Origin: Macrotrachela quadricornifera
Lineage: Eukaryota > Rotifera > Eurotatoria > Philodinida > Philodinidae
Direction: 5' to 3'
Length of the DNA: 64,000 nucleotides
Assembly: GCA_022393335.1 (NCBI GenBank)
Contig: JAJEKB010020480.1
Span: forward strand, 192,315 to 256,314
Below, piece after piece: positions 51,041 to 63,689 of the stretch. The translations under genes and the position numbers were made by a program. Each line of letters begins with the position of its first letter. The first letter of the stretch is position 1. A model generated the notes under the pieces. It searched no databases. It was not told the origin of the DNA and saw only the letters and a program-made list of their open reading frames with translations.

Positions 51041-54000
51041 ATCGGCAATTAATAAATATATACCCTCCAATGTCCATGAATTATTATTATTTGCATATCT
51101 TTGTGAAATTTCATTTAATATTTCCTCTGGTTTTGAAATTCGTAATAGACGTAATAAATGAAGAATTCTATAAATAAATAAAATTTGTTTACAATTAATT
51201 TTAAAAAAAAATCGAATATTTACTGTTCTCGATTAATGATTCCATTATGATTATCATCTAATATATTAAACCAACGTATAATATCATCCTTTGAACATAA
51301 TCCATGATTAACAAATGGAAAAAATATATCTCGAAATTCAATCCATTTAATAAAACCATCTAAATACTTTTTTTAATAAAAAATTTCTTTTATGAAAAAA
51401 AAAATCTAACCTGTTTTTTGTTTTTCTTTTAAATATAATTCTGTAAATAATTGAAGATCATTACTTGATATATGAATATTATTATTTATAAATTCATTTG
51501 TTATTTTCATTGATAATGTTGGCTTATTACTATCAAGTTGTTTATTTTCAGCATCAGCACCTACTCTTTTAAATATTCGAGCAAGTACTACGAAACAAAA
51601 GAAAAAATCAAATATATAATTAAATAATAAAAAGAAAATTTTTTACACATTATTTCATTATCAATTTTAGATGGATAATTAATAGTAGGTACTTCTAATG
51701 ATATTGATTCATTATCATTATTATCTTCATCTGTTGGATGTTGATTATACCAAGATTTATCTTCCATTTCGTCTGAAAGAATATTATTATATACATCATT
51801 TACTTGTTTAACACCTTCGATAAATTCTATAAATTTTCAAAAACTATTATTTAGAAAAAAGAAATTTGTTTTTGTTTGATATTCTAACCATTAATATTTA
51901 ATTTTTCATCATTATTTTTGTCTAATTGATCAATTATATTTTGTGCAAGTTTATTTGCATTATTAATTTGAAGAAGTTCAAGTAATTCTAAAGAGAAATT
52001 TTATTTTAAAGATGTATATAAGCAAATTTCATTTTTTTACCAGCTATTTCTTGTAATGATAGATGGCTATCTCGACTTGTGTCGCATAATTCGAATAATT
52101 TTCGAATATGTCGTTCCATATAACGACCAGTTATAATAGGAAAAAGTATATCACGAAATTCAATCCAATCAAGTACATTTGAACGAGCTTATTAATACAT
52201 AAAAAAAAAACAGAAATGAATAACTATTTGAAAAAAAGAATTGTAAAGTAAGAATTTTACTTTCGATTTTAGCTGGTTCTACAATATATTTTCGTAGAAA
52301 TTCATCAAATAATGTTCGCATAAAATTATCACCAAATTCAAGACGTTCAATTAGATTATCTGGAAAATCATCATTGATTTCAACTGAATTTTCATCGTTC
52401 ATCAAGTCACGATATACATAACGAAGATCTATTATAAAAGTATAGAATGAAATATTAATTGAATATTAATTGATTTATATAGTATACTAAGACAAACGAA
52501 TCAAACAGTTATATCTGAATAGACTATATTTATGCTAATCAATGAACTGCTGTTTAAATTGAGCATTCAGAATCAGATACTTTCGAAAAGAGATTCCTAT
52601 GTTCAACTTCATACAAGTACATTTACTTGAATATTAATATACAAAATAATCTCTTTTGAGAATTTTTGACAAACCTTGCATGACAGCTTCTAAATTTAAT
52701 TCATTATTACTAGTAAATTGTTTTTCTTCAATTTTTGGAGAAGTCGATGAATTAGCTTCTAAAATAAAAATGAATGTATACTATGAAAGTAAAATTCTTT
52801 TTTTTTTTTATTAGACTTACCTCCAATTAAATTAGTATTATCATATTCAGTATCAGTTAATGGTGATTCTTTATTTAAATTTTCATCTTTTAAATATGTA
52901 GAATCATTTAATGAACCATAATAACCAGTTGAGGAGATAAGATTAATTTTATTATTCTCCTCAAATTTATTTTGATCAGAAGAATTTATTTGTTCTTCTG
53001 TTGTTATTTGATCTAGCTCTAATAGTGATTCATTGTTTGGATTTGTTTCATTTTGCGACGCAAGAGATAAATCGATTGATGATGATTCTTGTTTATCACT
53101 TGGTTGTTCTTCCATAGTTGATGATTTTATAGAATCAGTCGATTTACGATGATCAGTATTCGCAAGTTTGTTAATTGCTACTTCATGAGTTTCATGTATT
53201 GATGATTTTCTTGGCTCTTTATGTTCAATATTAGTATCATCTGTATCCAACTGATTTTTATTATCAATTTCTTCTGCTAAAAGACAATTAATGTCATCAA
53301 TTCAAAAGAATTTGATTGAAAGATAAAAACACAAAATTTACCCGTGAAATTTGATGTCGTACTGTCTGATGCTGGTGTTGTAATTTGATCTTCATTAGTA
53401 GCCATAGATGAAGATTCTTCTTGTGAAGGTGTGGAAACATTCTTTTGAATATCTGATAAATTAGATTGATCTTCTTCTTGTGGTGTACTCGGTGATTTAA
53501 TAGGCAATGACTGTTGATTAGATGAAGTATTTGATGATTTTTGATGAATTTCAGATGAAGTTGATAGATCTGTTGATAAAGCAGTGTTGCTAGGTGATAA
53601 TGGTGACTGTAGAGTGTTCGATGGTATTTGCTCGGCTATTGGCGAGGTTTTCGGTGATTGTGGAACTTCTTCTTGAGATGTAGCATGTAACTGATGAACT
53701 TCTGAAGGTTTTTGTTCGTCTTCGTTAACAGGCGGAGTCGTAGAAGATTCTTGTGCTTCAGATTGTGATTGTGGACTTGTTGATAGAGGAATAGATGGTA
53801 ATTCTGGAATATCCGTTGGTGTTTGATGATCTTTCGAGGGCGTAGAAGGAAAATCATGAACAGGTGTACTGGTAAGTGATGCTTCACTTTTTATCGGTGA
53901 ATCTGTGGGCACTGCTTGACTTGGTGAAGGTGTATCAGATGTTGTTGATTGGTCTTTCGGAAGTATAGAATCCGCAGATGAAGTAGGGAGCTCAGATACT

Positions 54001-56140
54001 TCCAATGTTGTTTGAAGATCAGTCGACGAACTTAATAGATCTGGCGCTGATGCAGTACTTGTTATTGATACTTCTTGATCTATTGGTAAAATTTTTGACG
54101 ATGATTGACTTTCAGAAGATGGTCGGCGATCTGTTGGAATTGTTGAAATAGGAGATTTTATCGTTTCTACCAGTGTTTGTTCAATCTGTTTTTGTTGATC
54201 TTCATTCAAAGATTTGTTTGTTTCTTGTGATAAATTTTCTTGATTATCCAAATCAGTTTTATCTTCTATTTTCTCATCATTTGTATAAGTTTTTGTCGAC
54301 ATAATTTCATCAAATTGAGTATTCGATTTTTTCTCAATTGATTCAAATTGATTTCGATTTGTTAAAGTCTTTAAAAAATAAATTTTATCAATATATATAT
54401 ATTTTATTTGTATATATATATATATTCTTACCGAAAACGTCTTATTACTTCGTAATGTTGTTGGTCGTATAGGATGTTGATTATTATTTAATTGTTGTTG
54501 TTTTCGTCGATATTCATTTTCTAAAACTCCTCGATAAAGTGTTAATTCAAATTTTAAATTTCTATCATATTCAGCTAAATGAGTTAATTTTTCATTTAAT
54601 GATTGTAATTCAATTTTACTTTGTTCTAATTCATTATCTTTAATTATTAATTCTTGTACACGCCCATTACGTATGGAATATAAATCTGTTTCCTATTGAA
54701 ACAAAATATATAGTTATTTAATTGATCAAAATAAATGAAAGATTTGTTTTTATTTTTTCAATATATCTTTAATATAAAAGATTTTATCGATACATTGGTC
54801 GATTTTTAATTAGAAAACTCGACTGAAACAGTATGAAAACTAGATGGTATTCGAGTTTCACTCGAGTACGAAATGCGGTGCGAAGCAAAAAGACCCAGAT
54901 TATCAAGAAATTAAAAATTTCTATTAAACAAATAACCCTGAAAGTCGTCCTTCTAATTGAACTTTTTCTAAATTATTTAGAACTCAACGATTCATCCTAG
55001 TCAGAACTGCCGAATAAATCTTTAGGATTCAATCTCGATATTTTCATCTTGTTTTTCAACGGATTCTTTTTAATATTCCGTAATTCATCTATTTCGATCA
55101 GTTAAATATAGTTAATTAAACATACCATAGCAAGAATTTGTTCAGATAATAATTGATTATTATTATTAACTGTTGTTAATTCTTGTATGATAGATTGCTG
55201 TTCATCTTGAAGTTTTTCATATTGAATTTGAATTAAATGTTGTTGATTAATCATTTTTTCATTAATTGTTGTATTAATTGATGAATTATCTTCAAGAATT
55301 TTCATCGTTTGTTTATATTCATTTTCAATTTGATCAAGTTGAGTTTGATTAAGTTTATCAAAATCTTCACGTATACGTAATATTGATTCATTTAAAAATG
55401 ATAAAAAATATTCATTTGCATCTGTTTGTGTTGATAATATTGATTGATGTTCTTCATCAAGAAATTCTTTTGTTGTTTGCATTAATTTAACTTCTTCTCG
55501 TAAAGTTTGAATATCAAACTAGATTTTAAACAAAAAAAAATTTTTTTAAATATTTTTAGTTTTTTTTTACTTCAGTTTTTGATCGTTCAATACAAATTTG
55601 TTCAAGTTGAATTTGTAGATTATCAACTTTATCCATTGCTTGTCGATGTGTTTGTTTTTCAGTTTGTACATATGTATATAAATTTTTAATTTGTTCATTT
55701 AATTTTTGAAAATCATTATGAATTAAACGTTCTTGTCTTTGTAAATTATTTAAATATTTTATTTGATCTTTTTCATTATTAACAAGAAATTGAATACGTT
55801 TTTTAAATTCTTCACGTTCATTTATAAAACGTCGTGCACGAGATTTTGATTTATAACGTTCAAGATGTGCTTCATTTAATGTATAACTTTCTTGTCGAAA
55901 ATCATCTGGTAAACGTTTTAAATGATTTTCTAATGTTAGAATATAATTTGTACGTATTTGATTAATATTATCTTGTAATTGATGATTTTCTTCATCGATT
56001 TTTTGTATATCATTTAAATATGTTTGAAGATTTGCATTTAAATTACGAAATTCTTCTGCTTGTAAATTATATGAAAAACGTGATTGTTCAGCTCGTGAAA
56101 CAGCATCATAAAGTAATTGATCTTCAAGTAAATTTAACAT
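51002..56140 (-). CDS. Intermediate-filament rod fused to Ser/Thr tail and EF-hands, 1287 aa
   Basis: Thirteen coding exons keep one frame: 56140-55571, 55518-55126, 54692-54432, 54368-53342, 53276-52821, 52758-52675, 52428-52261, 52187-52041, 51987-51889, 51826-51647, 51587-51411, 51359-51224, 51167-51002. Residues about 31-65 give an IF coil 1A start (FRNLNANLQTYLNDIQKIDE). Continuous coiled coil follows to the coil 2 end at 362-384 (EYDRNLKFELTLYRGVLENE). Residues 409-930 are a Ser/Thr/Pro/Gln-rich tail. Residues 931-1287 hold two EF-hand modules, each with a W-I-E-F-R-D-I block (DWIEFRDILFP, KWIEFRDIFFP). The loops are DTSRDSHLSLQE, DKNNDEKLNINE and DDNHNGIINREQ; the fourth is degenerate. 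Expected role: a cytoskeletal filament protein with calcium-binding ends (inference). All introns of the EF-hand part except the last are phase 1, those of the rod are phase 0. Two genes joined wrongly by me is the alternative, but every junction fits. Confidence 0.75.
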
Positions 56141-56152
56141 ATTTGTTAAATC

Positions 56153-56690
56153 TAGAATATATGATATATTAAAAAATTAGTTGTATAATTTCGTACAAAA
56201 AAAAAAGACAGAAACGGAAGAGGTTTTAATAATTTAATCTTACATTTTTATTTCTTTGCTATGAACTGGAAAACAGGATACAAATATTCATTTGGTGAGA
56301 TACTTTAGATATATTCCAGTTCAATAAACAAGATTTTTCTTTTTCTGTCTAAAAACTTATTTATTATTCATCATAAGTTATGATTATTCTTATTGCTACT
56401 ATATTTAGTTTTGTTTTATTTAACTCAAAAGCAATTTTGATATTAAAAAAACTATGTGAACTTAGTTAAATATGGTAATTTAAATAAAAGATCATGAATA
56501 TTTTTTTCAATTATATTTAGTGTAATTGACTAGACAGTTATAAATATCAAAATATTATAAGTTGGATAGTTACCGTAAATTTTTCTCATAGAATAGTTAA
56601 CATAATATCTATAATAAAATCTGGTTTTAGAAAAGTAATACTCACCGTGAACAACATATTTTTTTTTTCTCAAGTTAAAAATCTACCAGC
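56153..56690 (-). promoter_or_regulatory. Probable 5' leader exon and leader intron of the IF-EF-hand gene
   Basis: On the minus strand ATGTTGTTCACG ends at a strong donor (GTGAGTATT, GT at 56645-56644). A TATTCTAG acceptor lies at about 56154, 13 nt before the main ATG. Splicing gives a leader whose own ATG opens a five-codon upstream ORF (MLFTI, then TAA) ahead of the true start. Alternatively the acceptor may receive a trans-spliced leader, a process known in bdelloids. Confidence 0.4.
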
Positions 56691-59324
56691 TTTTCCTTTT
56701 CTCTATCAAACTTTTATTTTTCTTATCGAAGGAAAATATGTGTTCTTCTTTTTCTTTTTCTTTCTCATTCAATTTATTACGCTAGAATAAAAAAAAGAAC
56801 ACCACAATGCCAACAGCATCAAAAGCGGATTTTTAAGTAAATGCACACATACAAACCATATGCATTATACGATCTATATGCCATTATATAAGCATATAGT
56901 GTGCGTTATTATTCTTGATAATGATGCCGATCAATATATATATATATATAAATGAGTATATGTCGACGTCAATATATAAGTAAAAAAAAAAGAAATTTGA
57001 ACAAGACGAGAAGGTGAAATGTAAAATACATGAAATTTGATGTAATTGTCATATGATAGAGAATGAAGAAAAAACTATATGATAATCATTTCAATTTACT
57101 ACGGATATGAATGAAATCATCTGTATAAGACCTTTTTATTATATATGATTAGTATATGATTTTCTTTTTACTCATTCCTGCTTTGCGGCTTCAATTTTTT
57201 TTTCTTCACTGCTCATATTTTAATATGTGAGATTTTTGTTAATCATGAAAGTAATACTACACATGCAATAATAAATAATGATTATTTTTATTAGTTCTTT
57301 GATACATATTCACTATACACGGGAAAAAAAAAATAATCTCAAAATCATCTGTATATCTGTTTATGACATAGCAATTTTCATTGAAAATAGTAGTTAATTA
57401 GAATATGAAATATGCAGCTAATTTAATAAGAATATAGTTCAGTTAAAAACTCATTTGTTGATATTTATATATGAATAATATTCTCATTAGAGTAATTTTA
57501 TATTTTTCTTTAAAGTAATTCAAGGTGTCTGGCACTTTATTTATATTAAGGATGTTCATTTTCCTGTATCATAGAAAATTAAAACTAATGAACAATTATT
57601 TGGCACTATTAGCTATTCATATTATATATGAATCTAAAGAATATAAGAGAAAGAAAAAAAAATGACCGGTTATTATCACCGTAAGTTTATTATGTATTAA
57701 CTATCATTAGTGAAAAAATGCCTACATGCTTGATCAGTAATAGTAATAATGTAGACATGCAATAATTCATGCTGAAATATTTGCTCATTTGATTGAGTAA
57801 TAACAAAAATTATGTGCTTGAATTTTTATAAAACAAAAAAGAAATCTTATAATATATTGCTTATAATTCAATTCATATATACTAGAATATAATAATTTAA
57901 AGTCACAATTAATTCCGACACATTTAAATATAGAATAAAGAAAATATTCTTGACACAACATAGCAATTAAAACTTCATTTTGAGGCATTTTTCTTCTTTA
58001 TACAATGAAAAAATCCATTCTTACTTTGACAGAATATGATTAATATAAAAAGAAAACATTCTGAAAGCATATTTTTTTAATCTATTAAGAACGTGTCTAA
58101 TGAAATATTTATTTAACATACTGGTAATCAAAGACAAAATAATGTATGAAGATAGTATAAACTTAATTGATTTCTTCAGGAATCAATTTCATCATTTATA
58201 TTAATAGAATTTTATTCAAATATTTTAATATTCAGAAACTTACTAAGTCAAATAAAATAATTATGTGTTTGATGTTCTTAAATGTTAAAATAAAGAATTT
58301 ATGTACTTACTTATTTTTTATATCTTTGTCATGGATTAATGGTTGGTTTTTTGAAAGAAAATGTTCAGTACTATTGTAATTTTATCTTTATAATTGATCC
58401 CTTAGTATATTTTTTTTTCTATGTTTGCCATCGAAAACACTTATAGAATCTGATTAAAAGCATAACATTCTATCAAAATCACCGGAAATCGGTATTGTTT
58501 TAAATAGAAAACAAAATATGGGAAGCAGGTAAAGTTGAGATTTAGAAAAAATTAAACAATAAAAAAGAGATGACAATAGAGAAGTACTTAGATTGTTATT
58601 CTATATCAAAACAATAATAAATTAATTACATTCATTGTGGTTTTTACATGACGATAGATAATATGTAAAATTCAAGAAAAAAAGAAAAGGATCTGGAAAA
58701 AATAAAGACAAGAATATTAATTAGTGTACTTGTGCCAGATTAAAAATGATTGTATGTACACTTTTGTTTATTTGATTATATGTATTTGTTCTATAGACAC
58801 CTTGCTTACAAAAGTTAAGTGTACATATACATTTTACTTAATCAAACTAAATGTGCGAAAGCATTTTGTGTTAGAATTCTATTCAGAATACTGGATAGAA
58901 ACTCTTTAAACTGATAGTTCGTATGTCCTTAAATTAGCATCGGGTATATATATTTAATATTTCTAAAATTGATGGTTAATCATTATATTATAATGGTAAA
59001 CCATATTACCGAAAAAGAAAGCTATTTTCGCGATTTTTTTCATTTTGTTTTTGCATAAATTACATCGATCCAATTCGTATATCATTGATATGAATCGACT
59101 GAATCTACTAACGCAACACTGTATGCATATATAAAAAGTTTCTACTATGGTTTTTATATATGGAAGAAAGTTAATATCTCGATTGAAACTGTGTAAGATT
59201 TTTTCAGCAAAAGTCATAGAATAGTGAGGGTTTTAATTGCTGGAAATTTTATGTTGGCTGCTCAAGATCACTGTATAACACGGGAAATTTTTGGTGAAAA
59301 TACTGTTTAGCATATTAGAATATC
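56691..59324. other. 2.6 kb without a recognised gene
   Basis: Contains a polypyrimidine tract near 56740-56770 and a (TA)n run at about 56934-56951, probably upstream sequence of the IF-EF-hand gene. ORFs at 57785-59217 are low-complexity. No RNA gene is seen. Confidence 0.4.
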
Positions 59325-59607
59325 TCAATCAAGTGGCTCAGTACGAGGATCTCCAGCTACAGCTTTGAAAGCATCCTCAGATGAATTCAGATCGCTAAAC
59401 TTGCATTCACGACATTTATCAGCAATTTTTATTTGAATAGATTCTTTCAGATCAATAGTATTGACCAACGGATTGCATAAGTCATTAAGATTCCACTTGT
59501 CATTTGACGTAGCAGGATCAAATTGTGCTGCATTGAATGTAACAATGTATATTCACTACCACTGTACATTGTCCCACATACTATATAACTAACACCGATG
59601 CTATAAT
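59325..59607 (-). pseudogene. Expansin/RlpA-like double-psi beta-barrel relic
   Basis: The minus strand reads VSYIVCGTMYSGSEY, then with a one-base shift IVTFNAAQFDPATSNDKWN, LNDLCNPLVNTIDL, IQIKIADKCRECKFSDLNSS and EDAFKAVAGDP before a stop at 59325. This matches the C-terminal half of a DPBB domain (pattern V.I.DKC..C...DL..S..AF..LAG) in expansin-, barwin- and RlpA-like proteins, which are secreted and bind or loosen polysaccharide. The shift between GSEY and IVTF and the missing N-terminus suggest a broken gene, though a small intron cannot be excluded. Such genes in rotifers are often considered horizontally acquired; that is not shown here. Confidence 0.55.
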
Positions 59608-61991
59608 ATGTAACGTCTCGTTGGAAACTGGTAACTAGAGTAGAGAGAACAGTGATTTGAAAAAAGTACTCGAAAACTGAAACATTGCTAATGTTTCCGA
59701 GGGTTTTGTAGCTGTTCCAGTAAAACTTGGTTGCTTTTCAATATTCTTCATCGGTAAAATCAAACTGTCTTCATTATTCTATAAGGAGTAGTACAAAAAA
59801 AATGTCACTGTTTCTGCCTATCTTGCCTGCTTTAAACAAAGCTCTATTCGATTCATTGGAAGATTCCTTTTAGATTCCAACTTGACACTCGACATTGATA
59901 CGTACATAACTCTATTAAAAGCAAGTTATGCTAATCGAAAGAGTCTTGCGCTAGAAGAAGCGAAATCAAAACTATTATTTCTCATCAAAAAGTATTAGGA
60001 ATTTCATCAAACCTTTAAAATACGATTCCATAGCTCAAATTCTAAACAATAACAGATCTCAAGACTCTTTGAATTACATCTATCTTAGTACATTTCATTT
60101 CTATAAGTAGAGAAGTCGTCATCTTCAGATATGTTATCTTATTCGGTATTATTCAAAAATGCAATGTCTCCTATAGAAGCATATCTGTAAGTGAACCTTC
60201 TTCGTAAGATAATTACTGAAAAAAATATTTCTCTTTAATGATCAACACTCAAATATGTCGAATTATCAAATGAAGAATACTTCTACTAGACTAGTCGTAA
60301 TAAATCACATAAGATCATCGTTTCAAAGAAATGATTTTCAAGAAATCAGCCTCACATATGTTTTTTTACAAAAATATTCGAAGAACAAGGAATTTCTGTC
60401 GGCTATATACTTCAAACATTCATCACCTTTGCCTTTATCTCTATTAGGAGCAAGTTTCTGGAATCATCAGACAAGAATTATACGCGAATATATATTCAAG
60501 TATTAAATAGAAATTTTGATCAGATATCCTTTTCAGATACGAAACTTGAAATATTTTACTACAAGAGAAAGAGAAGCGACTGATTTACTGGAGACATCTA
60601 ATACTATTTACGATCGAAAAATATGACACATAAAGTATCGAAGAGTAGTTATGAAAAGGTTTTTTTCTGTTATTTGCGTGTTTTTTCTATATGATAAGAG
60701 GATGAAAAGACTGAGATATTCCCACATGTAACCTTTTCCTTTCCTTCCTTTATCTTATATTTCATCTGCGCCCCATCATTGATAAGAAAACCTCATTAGC
60801 CACATTATGCAGGTGGAAAAAAATACATACTGATATGCAAAGAAAATAGTTATGAGAGAAGCAACATTTCTTGTATAAATAGATTGATACATTTCATCAG
60901 TTAATATGCCAACTATCACTACAAGATATTCTCAGTCAAATAAGTTAAGAGACAGGAATTATATACTCGATTATTTTTGTAATCTAGTTCATTAGGAAAC
61001 AACTATTATTGGAATCAAAGATACGTACATTTTCAAACATAACAAGTAAAGATTATCTCAAGCTGCTAGGTGCAGCGGAATATTTTTTTTCTCTCTGTTT
61101 TCTTCAGTCAAGCAGAAATGAACCTGATATCGATAAATTCTTTTAATGTCTCAACATTAGTACTGTTTTTATTATTGGAATGTTCTGTTACTGATACGAA
61201 TAGCACAAAAATCAGTATTATTCTTTCAAGATAGTAAGCAGTTTTGGTTTCTTGTAGGGGTAAATCCAGCAAAACGATGTCCAGCTGGCATGTGTCTCTC
61301 AAAATGGGATTATTGCGATAGAGGACTCGCATATAGTGGCATTTTGTATTAATCATCATGTTCTAAACAATCACACAGTAATAAATGGATCTCTTAAATA
61401 ATCATCTCTTATATGTGGTAAAAAATTTCATATAGTAAGAAATAAAAGTCTTTATTCTTGCGCTCGGCTCTATTTATTTATTTTTATATTATCTATAATG
61501 CTCTACTGTTCTTCATAAAATAATCATTTATCGTTTCAGTTTCTCCTTTTATATATAGCTTGAAAATTTGATATCTCAGAAATATAAGTGCGAGACCACA
61601 AATTCTTTTCAGGTTTTTCATCCCTTGTTGAGATTTACTTATCGCCAAAAGGACGCTATTTATCAAAAATAAACCGTGTAGCATGACCACTAACTATTAT
61701 GGTATCATACTGATAATCATAGCTCAGCAACAGTGGAGATGTTCAAAAGCATACAACAAATTTCTAAATGGTTTTATTCTATTTTCCTATGGTTAATATC
61801 TTTTCAGTAAAGTTGATGTGAATGAAGTGTAAGCTCATCACCAACTCTCCAAATCGCTTGATATATCTTAATGTTTCCTTAATGATTATTGAATGTACAA
61901 GCTTTAAATATTTGGTCCTTCGCAATAATAAAAGTGGTTGTATGGAAATCAATGTCTGATGTGATTTCTCGTTGGTATCGTAGAAGATCTG
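59608..61991. other. 2.4 kb without a recognised gene
   Basis: May include lost upstream exons of the DPBB relic. Short ORFs at 60255-60506, 61108-61359 and 61493-61690 have no recognisable features. No repeats were resolved. Confidence 0.35.
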
Positions 61992-62674
61992 TTAATTGAA
62001 ATAATTTTCGAAGAATTGGGTAATTTTGCTCTTTTTTCCGATCTTAGCCTTCGACAACATTGCACAACGGATAGCTTCATCGAAGACAGTGTTTATTTCT
62101 TGTTGAGAACCTACGGAACACTTAAGATACTTGTATGCACCGATTTTTTTTCTCAGCCATTCAGCTTCTGTTCGATTAATCAAAGTTTCGGGATATTTCT
62201 CCATTTTTTCAATTGTTTCCTTATGTTCGGGTACATCTAAGTATATGCCGACAAGAAGAATAGGCACTTGTGGACAGTTGCGTTTTACTTCAGGATACCA
62301 TTTTTCGCGAATATTTTCGAATGTAGATTTTCTAACAGGAGCAAAACATATAAGCAAAACATCTGTCTGTGGGTAGATTAATGGACGCAAACGGTCATAC
62401 TCTTCGCATCCAGCAGTGTCACAGATGCTTAGCTTGATGTTTTGGCCGTCGCACACTGTATTCCATAATTTGATTTCACTAAGAGTGGTGACGATGTATC
62501 CTGGAAGTCCACCTCCAGTGTAGAAATTAATAAACCATGTTTTTCCGACACAACCGTCGCCGACCACAACTACTTTAATCGTATGTTCCTCTACAGGCGT
62601 TACTTCTGTCAATGTTGGAGACGGATGCGGTGAAATATGATTCGTAGGAGATGTCGAAGTAGGATTATTGTGTT
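61992..62674 (-). CDS. Rac/Rho-like GTPase exon with degenerate active-site motifs
   Basis: This terminal exon (acceptor ATTAAG|AA at 62674, phase 1) encodes a Ser/Pro/Thr-rich stretch, then a Rho-family G domain. There is no ATG before the domain, so the start lies in an unseen upstream exon. The P-loop is GDGCVGKTW. The switch I region keeps a Thr (GYIVTTLSE). Switch II is DTAGCEEYDRLRPLIYPQTD, with Cys in place of the catalytic Gln (Rac Gln61). The guanine-specificity TKxD motif is reduced to GIYLDV, and SAL is CSVG. The domain ends KYLKCSVGS..INTVFDEAIR, as in Rac/Cdc42. The tail is KIGKKSKITQFFENYFN with no CAAX box, so it should not be prenylated. It is likely a constitutively bound or pseudo-GTPase. 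A recent pseudogene is possible, but the 227-codon frame is intact. Confidence 0.75.
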
Positions 62675-63310
62675 CTTAATAGAAAGTTATCATGTAAGAC
62701 AATAGAATCGTGTAATAAATTACAATCGAGTATTACCACGACTATAAAGGATTGAAGCATTTCGGATGAACTTTAATTTGTGTTCTAATATTAAGGCAAT
62801 TGGAACCTATATCTGTTCTATCCAATTGTATATAATACAGACCTCTATTGTTGAACAATATGCTTATAATTTCAAATTTGAAAGATAGGAATTCTCAATC
62901 TCAAACTAAAACCAAAAAACGCTTATACCATAGAGCACTTGCTACCTTTGATCTTCCTTGCAAAATATTCTCAAATCTGTGAAACAATGAGGAGACATTT
63001 TTCAGCTTTGACAAGTAGATTGACGACAAAATCGTAGTTCTTTCGATTCTGTAGCAACATTTTGATAATTTTAACAAACTGGATCGCATCTGTGTTCTCT
63101 GCACATTTTGAAGAATTTTTCACTTAAATCAATTGTTCAAAAAGATATATGAGTATTCTCTCTTTGACTAGAGAATGATATTGATTGACAAATGAATTTT
63201 GATAGTGAAAATTTCTTTCTTTATCTCGGCTAAGTTCGACTATGATCATTATATAAGAGGATGATGGCTCCGAGAATTACTTCGCAGAACTGATTTGACA
63301 TATTGTTCAT
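62675..63310. other. 5' flank/intron of the GTPase gene
   Basis: A minus-strand frame at 62901-63104 and a small piece ending GTCGTG|GTAATA near 62738 were considered as upstream exons. Neither joins in phase 1, so the first exon remains unassigned. Confidence 0.35.
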
Positions 63311-63314
63311 TTAA

Positions 63315-63689
63315 CCCTTTACGTCCGGATGTTGCCATATGGCAACATTGAGCTAATATTTTGTGCAAAATTGACGTATAGTGATGGTTTATCATTTTTT
63401 TAACAATTCGATAATTATGCCCACATATTTCAGCACATATTCATGCGTTCAGAAGAGAAAAAAAACACTCGCAGTGGAAATGACTGAGGTTCTGCGCGAT
63501 GCCCCAAAAAAGCATATAAATCGTAAAAACGATTTTTTTATGCAACTGAACATTCAGTGGTGAAGGCAATTAGTGGTTAATTTTTCTCCATAGAGCTACT
63601 ATGTATTGCCTCGTCAGCTACTATGATTGTATAAATTTGAACAATAAAAATTAGGGATGTTGCCATTTGGCAACACCCGGCCGTAAGGG
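63315..63689. mobile_element. 375-bp piggyBac-type MITE
   Basis: The left end is TTAA (63311-63314) then CCCTTTACGTCCGG, followed by the palindrome GTTGCCATATGGCAAC. The right end is GTTGCCATTTGGCAAC then CCGGCCGTAAGGG, with the second TTAA decayed to AACA. TTAA target and CCC termini are piggyBac hallmarks. No transposase is present. The 27.7-kb element shares the ends and the palindrome. Confidence 0.75.

Noticed and set aside
53636..53887. 83-codon minus ORF inside the tail exon
   Set aside because: Alternative frame of the Ser/Thr-rich tail of the IF-EF-hand gene.
62901..63104. Minus ORF as a first exon of the GTPase gene
   Set aside because: Its ATG-less start and phase-0 donor do not join the phase-1 acceptor at 62674.
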